From the NCBI GenBank assembly GCA_964017235.1, contig OZ024936.1, forward strand, positions 56,719,028 to 56,783,027: 64,000 bases of DNA, read 5' to 3'. Positions 12,441 through 24,300 of the stretch are shown here, one piece after another. Position numbers and translations under genes: made by a program. This stretch comes from Sabellastarte sp. h YS-2021. Taxonomy: Eukaryota; Annelida; Polychaeta; Sabellida; Sabellidae. Within the stretch, counting starts at the first letter, position 1. Every line of letters starts with the position of its first letter. The notes under the pieces were generated by a model, which made no database searches, was not told the origin of the DNA, and worked only from the letters and a program-made list of their open reading frames with translations.

Positions 12441-13440
12441 CAGATCTGAAACTTCACTATGTTATAGCTGATCCCAAAATAGGTGAATAACATATTCCAA
12501 CAAAATACTCTAAATGCAATAGTTTCCAAGTTATAAGCGATTTACTCAACAGTGATAACCTAAAAGTAGCTATTACTCAGCTATGCCATGAGCTACCGGT
12601 CTGAAATTTTACTATGTTATAGCTGACCCAAAAGTAGCTGAATAACATATTTATACGAAATTCTCTAAATGCAATAGTTTTCAAGTTATAAGCGATTTAC
12701 TCAACAGTGATAACCTAAAAGTAGCTATTACTCAGCTATGCCATGAGCTACAGGTCTAAAATTTTACTATGTTATAGCTGACCCAAAAGTAGCTGAATAA
12801 CATATTTATACGAAATTCTCTAAATGCAATAGTTTTTAAGTTACAAGTGATTCTACTTATGATGGAAGTTACTGAAAAGCCCAAAAGTAGCTATTACTCA
12901 CTTAGCTATTGAGACAGGCACCCAACTTACTCACCATATTGTAGCTATGAAAAAAGTAGCTGAATAACATACTTTAACAAAATGCTCTAGATGCAACAGT
13001 TTTCAAGTTATAAATGATTTTGTGCATGATTTCGTGAAGTTTAATGCATTAAAAATTATTAAAAAAATTTATTTAAAAAAAAGTAAGACAGATCCAGGTC
13101 TCATACTCACACAAGAGAATCTACCTCTGGCCTAGTACATATATGCAAGATATGAGAGAAATCCCTGCAATAGTCACTGAGAAAATTGTGATTAAGTGTT
13201 GAAATTTTCACACTTTTGGTGGGGGTACCCCCCTTGTAATGTCTCTAGCAAACAGATGAACAGACAGATTTGCATGCCTTGAACAATTTTTCATCCTCGA
13301 TAGATAAGGTATCTTTTAAAAAAAACAGCACGTCTCTAGGCCTTGTAGTTTTGGAGGAGAAGTTGTAGCGTACGCGTGCACGTACGCCCACGCCGCAGAG
13401 TGACGATATAATGTCAGCTGACTGACAAGTCAGCAGACAT

Positions 13441-14220
13441 AAAAAGTAGCTGAATAACATATTTTAACAAAATGCTCTAAATGCAACACTTTTCAAGTTA
13501 TAAGTGATTTACTCAACAGTGATAACCTAAAAGTAGCTATTACTCAGCTATGCCATGAGCTACAGGTCTGAAATTTCACTATGTTATAGCTGGCCCAAAA
13601 GTAGCTGAATAACATATTTATACGAAATTCTCTAAATGCAATAGTTTTTAAGTTACAAGTGATTTTACTCATAATGGAAGTTACTGAAAAGCCCAAAAGT
13701 AGCTATTACTCACTTAGCTATTGAGACAGACACCCAACTTACTCACCATATTGTAGCTATGAAAAAAGTAGCTGAACAACATATTTTCACAAAATGCTGT
13801 AAATGCAACACTTTTGAAGTTATAAGTGATTTAGTGCATGATTTCATGAATTTTAATGCATTAAAAATTATTAAAAAAATTTATTAAAAAAAAAGTAAGA
13901 CAGATCCAGGTCTCATACTCACACAAGAGAATCTACCTCTGGCCTAGTACATATATGCAAGATATGAGAGAAATCCCTGCAATAGTCACTGAGAAAATTG
14001 TGATAAAAAGTTGAAATTTTCACACTTTCGGTGGGGGTACCCCCCTTGTAATGTCTCTAGCAAACAGACGAACAGACAGATTTGCATGCCTTGAACAATT
14101 TTTCATCCTCGATAGATAAGGTATCTTTTTAAAAAAACAGCATGTCTCTAGGCCTTGTAGTTCTGGAGAAGAAGTTGTTCACGCGTACGCCCACGCCACA
14201 AGTCAGCTGACATAAAAAAA
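13441..14220 (+). repeat. extra satellite monomer plus second element tail
   Basis: Directly after the A2 tail, a ~155-bp monomer resumes, followed by a second copy of the tail (gattt-agtgcatgatttcatg, GGGGGTACCCCC near 14036, and the gtcagctgac end, here shortened). It matches 29567-30264. It reads as the 3' part of a further tandem copy. Confidence 0.65.
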
Positions 14221-14560
14221 GTGCAATTATTTCCTGAAAATTAACAGAAATTTGCCCATTTTAAGTCACTTTTAATGCGAATGCTTTAAAACTAAGGGCC
14301 ACTGTGTGATTGGAAAAGAGTACTTTTTTCTTCATTGTGTACTATAAATAATTTATTACTCTAATTTATTACTCGTTAGTAATCTTCTGCCCTACTATTA
14401 AGCTCTACTCAGATTGGTTCAACTGTTTTTTAATAAAAAAGTTAAAAACCCCCAAAAAAGCTGAGTAAAAATGTGAAAATCACCTTAAAAACAACTCCCC
14501 TTCTGCATTTTAAATCAAGGGGCATTCTAATCTAATTTGTAATTTTGTGTCACTGTTAAG

Positions 14561-15085
14561 TAGTGCTGGGACGATGTTTGCAAACTTCGGTATTATCGCT
14601 CGCTGGCTCATTGCCAATCAATGATCGGTAAAATTTAAGTAAAACCGATATTTGCTAAATCCATTTCTTTGCAGCCTTTTGGTCACAATAAAATGCTAAC
14701 CTTGATAATATTTTGTAAAAATCTGAAATATTCATCAGCTAAAATCACAAAACTAGCCGTGAATGCAATAAAAATAACGTAAATACTAAATAGAAACACC
14801 TTGGGGTTTTCCAACTGTTGTCATGGTAATCATAAAATCAGCCAATCACAAGTGAGGATACATCAAGCATGGTCTGTTAGTGAGGGAGACGTCTGTGAAT
14901 GGCATTTAGATTATATTTTTGTCATATTTGTGGTAATTTGTGTGGATTTTACTTGATATCATTTAATATTTGATTTTTCTGTCTGGTTTACACTTTCGAC
15001 TCCATAATCGGAAATGTTCGAAGTTTGGTCACAAATGTTCGATACGAACATCGACAGATAAAATCCAAGCGATCTCCCAGCACTA
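14561..15085. mobile_element. hAT MITE, 525 bp
   Basis: Ends are tagtgctggga and tcccagcacta, with perfect 8-bp duplications ctgttaag at 14553-14560 and 15086-15093. The preceding 340 bases (14221-14560) show nothing recognisable. Confidence 0.88.
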
Positions 15086-17183
15086 CTGTTAAGCCAATTA
15101 CCCAATCAGTCATAGAATTTATCTTAACTTTACTTCCAGTGGCTTCACTTTCATAGGTGTAATTTGCCAATGACCTATTGCAAATTCTTTATACAGTTAA
15201 GATATTTGTGACCACATTAGCCCTCTCATCTCTGAAGATGCAAAAAATGTCACAAAGTGTGATTTTTTTGTCTTAATTTCAAAGGGTGCCCCCCGCAAGC
15301 AGATTTCAAATACTCCAGTGAATTTTACATTTTTTACTCTTGAATCAAACCACCAAGGAAAGTGCTGACACCAATATAAATCACTGAGCCATTCACAGGT
15401 ACAAAAACTCTTTAAACTGAATTATGATAATTGAGCAATCTGAAGTTGAAATTTTAAAGGACCTAGAGCCATATTCTACAATACTTCCATAAGGTGACCT
15501 TAGATGTAAGTAAGGGAAGTTTTTTCACCTTAGTTTTTCTTAGACTAAGAATTCACGAAACAAAAGTTAGGAATGTTCAGTTTCAAAATTTCCTACTTGA
15601 AATCTAAGAAATACTTAAAATCTAAGTTAGAAATGGTCTAAGTATTGTTTAAGAGTATGGTCACTAAAATAGCATCTTCTCAACCAAGATATAGTGGTCA
15701 GATTGTTTTACAAAAATCAAAACTGGTTTCCTTCCATTTAAAGAAAAAAAAATCCAATCAAATCAGGTGTTTCATATGTCACTTAACCACAAGCATACAA
15801 ACGCCATAATTTAAATCAGAAAATGAAATTAATAAACAAAAATTGTACTGAATATAAAGTGCAAGTCTGAGATGTTTCACAAATTTATGTGTTTTTTTTT
15901 TTTTTTTTTTTGTATTTTAAATAGCCAGTTCAAAATTCTATGTGCATTTCTTCGTTTTTACCAGCATTGAACGAAAAATCAATACCAGTTTACCCAACCA
16001 CTATTTATATGTGAATACTGTGAAGCTAACTAACTGAATGTTTATGTGGCAAAATTGGTACCTTTTTCTTAATTGTGTATTTCAAATTATCCATTATTGC
16101 ACTCTGTACTCTTTAGTGAGTATCTGACTACCTTTTAAAAGCCCTTCTTCAAAAGGAAAGTACCAAAATCAACCGCAGGAGTGCGTCTTGTTTGCATGAT
16201 CATTCATCTGCCTCAAACACTTGAAATATGCCCAACTGCCTTCCTGTTCCCACAAATGTAGAGATCATTAAAGGACTTTTTATGCATATTTTACTAAAGT
16301 TCTTTTCCCCTTTATTTAATGCAAAGTAGCTTGAAAACCGACCCGAATTTGAGTAATCGCGAGATGTAGTAGCTACCATTAGAAGTCTGCTGTAAACAAA
16401 TGGTGATGAAACTTTTGAAGAAAAACGTCTTCTATTTAACCAGATAATATAGAATATGGAGTAAATTATACATTTTTAAGCCAAAATCACAACTTTAATT
16501 GATATTATGTGGCCAAAATGCAACATATTTTACACAAACATTTCATTTTGCGGGTGATAATACAATATGCTGCCAGTAATCGAGTAGTTAAAATGGACTC
16601 GAGTCCTATCACTGACTCGTTTATTGAGGCTCGAGAAACCGTTCACAGCCCTAATGAAAAGCGTATAATTTTAATCAAATTGTTACAATGTACATAAACT
16701 GAATAACCACACAATAAAAGTTGGAATTCCCCATACTGAAAAGTTTAATGGGTTTTGAATGACTGTGCTGTGGCAGGTACACAATATTTGACAAATACTC
16801 GGATGTCAGACGTGGATTGTTCAAATAACAGACAACATTTTGTAATTCTGTGAGGTGTGTTGTTACTTTGGTTGCTTTTTTAAAATATTTGCCTCACATA
16901 CCTATTGACCGTCCCATTCTTACATTAGTGCCCCTTCCAAACTTTTACGCTTTTTCCAGCAAAAGGCCTATGGACGTTACCGCTGACGACTTTGGTATAT
17001 TTACAGACTTTTACTTGACAAGATCAATTGTATATAAATCTAGTTGGATTCGTCAGAAAATAACATCTTTTATTAGAAAAACTTAATTTTACAGAATTCT
17101 TCATGGCTAAATGATTTATATTATTGATAGTGAAACCAGAAATTTTTATTACTACAATCAATCAGTAACATGAAAAGAAATAT
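15086..17183. other. non-coding stretch with degenerate repeats
   Basis: It contains a 19-T run (15893-15911) and a possible inverted pair at about 15468-15660 (ccatattctacaatactt against aagtattgtttaagagtatgg). A fragment at 16323-16653 resembles 18720-19072 ('accgacccgaattYgagtaatcg' to 'cgttcRcagcccta'). No exon is supported. Confidence 0.4.
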
Positions 17184-17409
17184 AGCGTAAGAAATCTAAA
17201 ATTCGCCAGGAATCCAAAATTCGCCACCTCCAAAACCTCAGTTAATTTTACAAAGAAAATGATATTTTGTTTCAAAATTGGTATTTTTCAGTTCAAAAAG
17301 CCTTAATTTACTGTAAATTCAACAAATCTCACCTCAATTAATTTATTTTATTAGTATTTCAACATGTGGCGAATTTCAGATTTGTGGCGAATTTTAGATT
17401 TCTTACTCT
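17184..17409. mobile_element. TIR MITE family 'AGAGTAAG', copy 2
   Basis: It starts agcgtaagaaatctaaaatt, with a further 'aattcgcca' block, and ends aattttagatttcttactct. Same family and interior ('ggtatttttcagttcaaaa') as 4835-5025. Confidence 0.65.
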
Positions 17410-17718
17410 AACATTTCCTACTGCTCATCCAGTGAAGTCTGTCAACCAGTTAAGTATATCACTTGCATATGAAAGGACAATATTGAAACTGAGGCTATGA
17501 TTGGTTACTTGGGTTACCTGGAAACGGTTCTACTTTGTTAAGAAACCTAGAACAAAGTGGTGAAGGTGGTAACCAAAATACTATTAAAATCTACTTTAAA
17601 TTAATAAACTACTTACGTAAATGTGTTATCCACCATGACTGCCTTCACCGTTACTTCCCGATAGTTACAACTAAAATGTGGTAACCCAAATATCGATCGG
17701 TTCTTTCCAAATGCATAC

Positions 17719-18102
17719 TAGTGCTGTGAAATCGCTTCAAATATCGTGTTCGATGTTTGCTATCTGTACAAGGTAGGGAACTTCGGTCTAGTTCTATCTT
17801 TGAAACAATGTTTTCAAAACCAGTTAAAACGCAGAAATCTCACATAAAATCTTGTCACTTTGTTGAAAATACAGCAAAAATATAAAAACCATATATATAT
17901 TTTAAACCAATTCCGCCATATTTTCAATAAAAGAAACAGGTTTTATAGATGGGCGAAAATAGGATCCGCTGGGATGTGGTGTGATATTGGGGATTTCTAA
18001 ACATTTTGCAAAGTCCGAATTTCAGATGTTGGAACCGAACTCCGAAATCCGGGCAGTACACGAGCGAACTATCGAACTTCTTCAAACATCGTCGCAGCAC
18101 TA
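17719..18102. mobile_element. hAT MITE, 384 bp
   Basis: Ends are tagtgctgtgaaa and cgtcgcagcacta. Flanking octamers atgcatac and atggatac differ by one base, consistent with an aged 8-bp target duplication. It is non-coding. Confidence 0.7.
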
Positions 18103-18719
18103 ATGGATACCTAGTGTCATTTTTTTTACTAATGAAGTCACTACCTTAATTAAAACCTCTCTGTTTGAACTATTACTTGTATGTCTGTTGTAAGAACCTA
18201 TTTTACTGATTGAAATATAAATATTAGCCATCCCCAAGAGTTTTTCCAGCAAGTGATGAAGTTATCTGAGTGACAAAACTTCAATGGAGGAACAGTAGAC
18301 ATGTTTTACAAAGAAGTTCGAGCAGATAAACTGTTTCCAAATTTCTAATCTTTTATTAATCAGTGATATATATATATTGTTATTATTATTTTTGATTACT
18401 GAGGTGAATATACAAAATCATCATTCATGTATTAGTTGATGTTTTAAATACAAATATAAAGTAAATAGTGAAAAATAAAAAAAGATTTGCAAAGCAATTA
18501 TTTATGTTAACATATACACATTCTAATGGAGTACAATTTAAAATAGTACAAAGCCAACTAAAATTCCCCCAAAATAATAATAAACATTGAAAATATTTCT
18601 GGATGGTGGGAAAAACCCGAACCACCAACAGTCCTGTTAATGTAAAGGTTTTCATTGCCAATGAAAAACTTGATCATGACTAAGGCTGGAACAAGTGCTA
18701 AAAACAGCCCTGAATACCT

Positions 18720-19072
18720 GCACTCTGACAACCGACCCGAATTCGAGTAATCGCCAGATTTAGTATCTGCCATTAAAAATCTTATGTAAACAAATGGTCA
18801 ATTCTGGTAACGAAACTTTAAACAAAAACATCTTCTATTTAACCAAGTATTATAAAATATGGAGTAAATTATACATTTTTAAGCCAAAACCACAACTTTA
18901 ATTGATATTATGTGGCGGAAATTCTGAAATGTAGCATATTTTACACAAACGTTTCCTTTCGCTGGCAATAAAACAATACGCTGCGAGTAATCAAGTAGTT
19001 AAAATGCACTTGAGTCCCAAGACAAAGACCGACTCGTCTATCGAGGGTCGAGTAACCGTTCGCAGCCCTAAC
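18720..19072. repeat. interspersed repeat related to 16323-16653
   Basis: It shares 'accgacccgaattYgagtaatcg', 'aattatacatttttaagccaaa' fragments and 'cgttcgcagcccta' with 16323-16653. It is probably a hAT-type MITE, because the right end agcccta is mirrored by a weak ctaaggctg near 18677. Boundaries are uncertain. Confidence 0.45.
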
Positions 19073-19115
19073 CATGATAGGATGAATTTCTGATGAATAT
19101 ATATTGAAATGTACA

Positions 19116-19138
19116 CTCACACACACACACACACACAC
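19116..19138. repeat. (AC)n microsatellite
   Basis: A perfect run of about eleven AC dinucleotides in non-coding DNA. No function is inferred. Confidence 0.9.
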
Positions 19139-20313
19139 TAAATAATTAAAATGAGGTTGATTTTTTTTTTCAGTTTTTTTTTTGGGTAAAATATTTAACA
19201 CATGTGTCAATAATATACTTATTATAATAATTATAATAACATGAACAAATGTTATGTATAATTGTCACTGTATGAAAAACCAAGAAATTTAAAAAAAAAA
19301 GTTTGAAATACAAATGATGAATTTCCACAAATAAAACTTAACACCACACTTTACAAGTTGGCACAGTGCCACATATTGGCAAAAACTCCGATTGGACTTT
19401 CTACCAGTAGAATTTCAATTCTACCAGACTGAACTTTCTACCATGACATTATATGTCAGAATAATTATTTTAGACTTACATTTATTTGAGGAATGAATGA
19501 TTTTGAATGCTCTTTACTCTCTCAACTTTGGACTTTATACAGCCAAAGAGTGAAATTCAATACAATATTTATTCTTGGATAAAAATCCTTACATATTTAA
19601 TTGAAGTTCAGACAGTCGAACCAAATACTTCAACTACACCAGTCGAAATTGTCACTAGGCATCCATTTTGGCCACTTTAGCCAATGACCTTGGTCAGCAA
19701 AAATTAATTCCACCAGTGAAATTTTATATCTCTTCTGTAGTTCACAATACAAAATGATTACAGCTCCTGAATTCTGTTAACAATACTAGTTCCTAGCAGT
19801 GTGCCATCCGTGGTAAAATTAAACGTACTTCTACAAATCGTACATTTTGTCACTCGGTGAATAATAATAATAGTTCCGAAAATTAAAAGCAATATTTATA
19901 CACACATACAGTACTGATATAGAAATTTCAATATCATTATCAAACTTCATGTTGGCTTTAATAAAATGCAATCGTGTTGTGTAAAACATAATTAAAACTT
20001 ATTATACCTGTCCGCAAAGCATTGTAATGAGGCCTTAAAACTTCAAAATATATCTTAAAAGAATAAGTTGTCAATGCCATAAATTAAGGATTTTCATGTT
20101 CAATAATTATATGTAACAGAATTTGGGAGAAAGGAAAATTGCTTACTAATTTCTTGGATATTGACATTGATATTTTTGACATGGACATTAAAAGTATTAA
20201 TCATTATCGATCAATACTGAAATATTGACAAATGATACCAATGCTTATACACAGATATATATAAATTAATATATAAGCAGAGTAGAAAAATGCTAACTAG
20301 TAGATTTTAATAC
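19139..20313 (-). other. non-coding; intron 3' of the last visible Scribble exon
   Basis: The exon ending at 20314 is followed (minus strand) by a GTATTA donor, so this AT-rich sequence is inferred to be intron. No PDZ3 exon is recognisable here or further left. Confidence 0.5.
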
Positions 20314-21303
20314 CTCAACTGAATAGGCCTCTCCACCTCCTCCTCCACTCATGCTTCCTCCACCTTTGTGGTCTCGACTCAACCCCAGTTTTGTATTAGT
20401 CCCGTTACTACTGGGAATGTCACCTTGACCTTCGCGTTTGGGAGAAATCCTAGCACTGTTGCCGCTAGCTATGGTTGCCGGGTTACGTGCTCCCGGGATG
20501 TTGGCGGTTGCTGCGGATTTGAAGGTCACGTTTGCGGGTTCCTGGCTGGGTAACTGGGTTGGCAGAGTATTCCTTGTGAACGCTGAAGAATCGGCTCTCT
20601 GGCTTGCTGCCATGGGCTCTGGTGTTTGGATTGCCGAAGCGAAAAATGCATTCCGAGCACTCATACGAGGAGACACGCTGTTTGCAGTTGTTGTTATGTT
20701 TGTGGACTGTATTGTAGACAAGCTGTGTCTACTTTGTACGGTACTATCACTGGGAGGACTAACATGGCCCCCTACACTTGATACACTAATTGTTGCTACG
20801 GATGTTGTCGTCGTAGTGACAGTTTTACTACTGGTATCCAAGGAAGTTGTTCGCTTACTTGGTGTTGGTTTGGGCCCCGGTTTTGGTACAGGGGCAACTT
20901 TAGTGGGCGATTTTTCTATTCTGGCTGTTGAGTCTACTGAGCCAGTTTTCAGTATCCTTGGTAACGGAACCGGTCCATCTTTCACAACCTTGTTGATTTC
21001 CTCAGTTTTAATTTTGGGGGCAATCTGATGAAGAACAGGTGCTTGCTCCAATCTGATAGGCTCTACAGGTGCTTGCTGCAATCTGATTGGCTCAACAGGT
21101 GCCTGCTGTAATTTGATTGGCTGAGAAGCATCTGTGGTTGGAGCTGGTTGATTAATTTGAAATTTTGGTGAAGGAACAGGACTTGGGATGTGGTTGACCA
21201 CAAGGTCTTCTCTGTACACCACAAGGGTGATAGTTTTCTCTCCTGAGGTTAACAATGCCACAGCCTGGTCATGTGTGGCATCGGAGACGTCCACACCATT
21301 GAT
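20314..21303 (-). CDS. SCRIB: Scribble-like exon i (PDZ2 end and long Ser/Thr/Pro linker)
   Basis: Acceptor ttatattcttcag, 330 codons. It begins INGVDVSDATHDQAVALL, the end of PDZ2 with its alpha-B His. A 10-residue repeat (QAPVEPIRLQ type, three units) and a low-complexity Ser/Thr-rich linker rich in basic/Pro pieces follow. It likely ends AYSVE at donor GAG|gtatta. The open frame to 20293 adds six intron codons and a stop. In Scribble proteins a similar residue run opens PDZ3, suggesting the next exon lies further left. Confidence 0.8.
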
Positions 21304-24300
21304 CTGAAGAATATAAATATGTCTATACTGTACATTTCCAAACTGTTGCCCAGGAGCCATTGTTGCAAGTTAGGACTGAAAGGAACTTTTGAAACTGGGT
21401 CCTGAAAACAAAAATTTAACAAAATTCAGATTTTGTTTGATTTAGTATTAGATAAGCTATAAACTGTTTAATGGGGATATACAAAACATAAAATACAACC
21501 ATAAACACAGTTTATTAACACATAAAATTATTTGCTGTTTTGAAAACTTAATTACTGTATATTAATGAAAAAAGTGCAGAATTTTAAGATTAGGGATTTT
21601 CATACTGTATCAAGTTTCAACAAAATAAATTTAAAACTGTTAATCCTAATGAGGATTATATTTCGACACTAGGTGAGGTCTACCCCTGGCCCAGCCCTCT
21701 TCAAAGATAACCTGGATTTGTATTGTGACAGTAATTCTTTAGAGTAACAAATGTAAAATTCGCCACCAATCTGAATTTTGCCACATGCCGAAACACTAAT
21801 AAAATAAATGAATTGAGGCGCGATTTGTTGAATGTATAGTATATTAAGGCTTTATGAACTGAAAAATACCAAGTTTAAGACAACACTTTTTTTTTTCATA
21901 GAATTAAGTAAGGTTTTTAGAGGTGGCGAAATTTAGATTTCTGGCGAATTTAGATTCCTTACTCTTATTGGTCAAGATTTCATAAGGTAAAGCACTAAGC
22001 CACAACAAACTGGATTTCATTTAATTTTGGCCAAATTCAAAGACTTTCAAGGCCTTGTAAATGAAGCAATTTTTTCAAGGATTTTCAAGGATGTGGGAAC
22101 CCTGTAACCTATAGCTATTAGGGCTTTGTGAAACCAACCCAAGGATTTTGAGATATCCTAAATCTTAGTGGTTGGACTGGTTCTGAAAATCAAAACCAGT
22201 TTCCGGGGCTTTGAAAATGAATGAAATCCGGGATTTTGAATGCATGAATGGATGCGATTAAATTTAACCCCAAGGCATAACTGAAACAGGAATATGTATT
22301 CGCTTTATCTTAAGTTGATGAACTTAATTTACCGAGAATATAAAGTGAAAATGTAAGATATTTTCTCAACTTTATATGTTTTTTATTGTTTTGATGAAAT
22401 ATTAACCAGTAGGAAACCTAATATAATGACATTTTCAATAACTGGTACTTAAATATTCTTTCAGGATTTCATCATTTCTACCTAAACAAACAAAATGTGG
22501 TACGCCAGTTTACCGTTCACACCACTACCAAGTCTCACAAAATTTCTTGCCTGTTTTTTTTTTACTATAATTATATCGACTCACAGATACAATTCTGTCT
22601 CCAACTTGAATGCTTCCATCTTTGTCAGCAGCCCCGCCATCTGTCAAACGTGATATGTAGATCGACTGAAAATGTGATAAAAAAGTAGAATTATCATATT
22701 TATTACACACAGAAATACACATCACTGAAAACCTTTAAATATTTTCAAATATTCACCATCTCAAGCATTGCTAACTCTAACATAGAAGTTCTCCTCAACC
22801 TGTGGTTCCCCCATTCCTTTCAAAACCTAAAACTGAAAACTCTTTCATACCCTTGTCAAACATATGGTACATAGCCGTACACGAGTCGTAATTTTAAATA
22901 AGAAATGTGCGACATTTTGATGTTAATAAAATTTTAAATGAATACAAAGTAAAGATGTGATGTATTTCACTAAATTTATACATGTGCTTTTTGACAAGCT
23001 ATTAGTAAGTTGATAGTAAAGAAGAACTGAGTTAACCACATTTAATGAATGTGTAGAGTATCGATTGGATTTTATTGGTTATTTTTGCACTCAAGTTATC
23101 TTTCATAATGAGTTGTATTTGTTTTGACAAAACTTTTGTTAATTGAATCATTTTCCTCTGATACATTTCAGAGACTGACTTGTTTTACACTCTTTGTAGG
23201 TAAATATCCAAAAGATATTATATTATTATTTTATTATTACTAGGGCAGGGTCGGTAACACCGGTATCTCGGTATCGAGACCAATTCACTTCAACACCGTG
23301 GTGACACTTTACAGCCGGTATTTCGAATGTCAGAGTATAATATTGTGAGAAAACATAAAGCATTAGAAACAAACCTCAAATCTGAAGAAATTACAAACTT
23401 TTATCCCATATTTTTACATATTTTAGCATTTTTATTGTGATTTCTTTCAGAACTGCAATGTTTTTTTTTTTTTGCGAATCCTACTTCCAGTTGGTGGGCT
23501 TATTCGATTGGGTATATGCTAGAACACAATTTCTTCTTTCGGTATCCCGGAATCGGTACGGTTTTACACTGGCGAGATACCGGAATGAAAAATATCCTAC
23601 CGACCCTGCCCTAATTATTACTTTACATTTTCATTCCAATATTCATATGTTGGCATATTTATTTTATTTGTTTGTACCTTTGTACTGGTTATAGTGTGAC
23701 AGGTAGTTGGAAAAGCTGAGGAAACCGGTACATACAGTTGGTCACGCTTATGTATTATAAACTGCTGACCAACAGCAAGCAACTACCAGCTTTCACACTT
23801 GAGGTCGGGTCAGGATTTGAACACAGATCTCAGAAGTGCGAGGAGAGTGTTACCACCACGCCACTGTGGCCCCTGTATGTTGGTTTAGGAATTATTCTAT
23901 AAGGAAACTCATTCCTTGTACAGTAGTCTTGTCTTAAATTTTGTTAACTTTCCTAGACATCTTATGTAATTTATGAAAAGTGAGGCACCAGTGGCTGTGA
24001 AAAGGTAAATTCTATGGCATGATCTTTTTTTTTAATTAATTTACCTCAATATTTAAATAAACATGTAAAAGCCATTGTTACACTTACAGCAGACCCAAAG
24101 ACATGATATTTCAATATAAATCACAAAAAAAGTTAAATATGAATTTTATATTGATACTGAAGTTGTATGTCAATTCCTAAACTACCTTTCACAGCCTTAA
24201 TTCAGTATAATGTCACAGTATTTGAAAAATGAAGAATCCTAATATGTTCTTGTAAAAATTGTGAATTTTATGACAATTTCAGGAAATTTATCTGTTTTCT

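Larger units (their letters stand above)
9490..12880 (+). repeat. ~155-bp satellite array, about 19 monomers
   Basis: The monomer contains 'aaatgcaatagttttcaagt', 'gatttactcaacagtgataa', 'agctattactcagctatg' and 'actatgttatagctgaccca'. Landmarks at 12641 and 12796 give 155 bp. Several monomer variants alternate. The satellite also occurs at 7370-8290, 13441-13620, 27260-28559, 46540-49640 (diverged) and inverted at 57050-57884. Confidence 0.9.
8397..13440 (+). mobile_element. composite satellite-cored element, copy A2
   Basis: It follows A1 directly in the same orientation with the same hairpin leader. Order: leader 8397-8690, ~146-bp array 8690-9490, ~155-bp array 9490-12880 (split by a hAT MITE at 10037-10428), then a unique tail. 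The tail holds a GGGGGTACCCCC palindrome (near 13219), a GC-rich 'cgtacgcccacgccgcagag' stretch and paired gtcagctgac motifs at the right end. The only long ORFs are chance readings of the repeats. Confidence 0.6.

Noticed and set aside
9490..12880. Regular repeats suggesting a CRISPR-like array
   Set aside because: Units are contiguous 155-bp monomers without spacers, in a eukaryotic genome; this is a satellite.
18558..18773. Minus-strand reading with VGGS…SHHP, faintly like the start of Scribble PDZ3
   Set aside because: The GPLGLS-type context, splice sites and the rest of a PDZ are missing; the match is four to six residues and probably chance.
20438..21028. 196-residue plus-strand ORF
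   Set aside because: It is the antisense of the Scribble-like linker exon, which has PDZ coding, splice sites and phase agreement on the minus strand.
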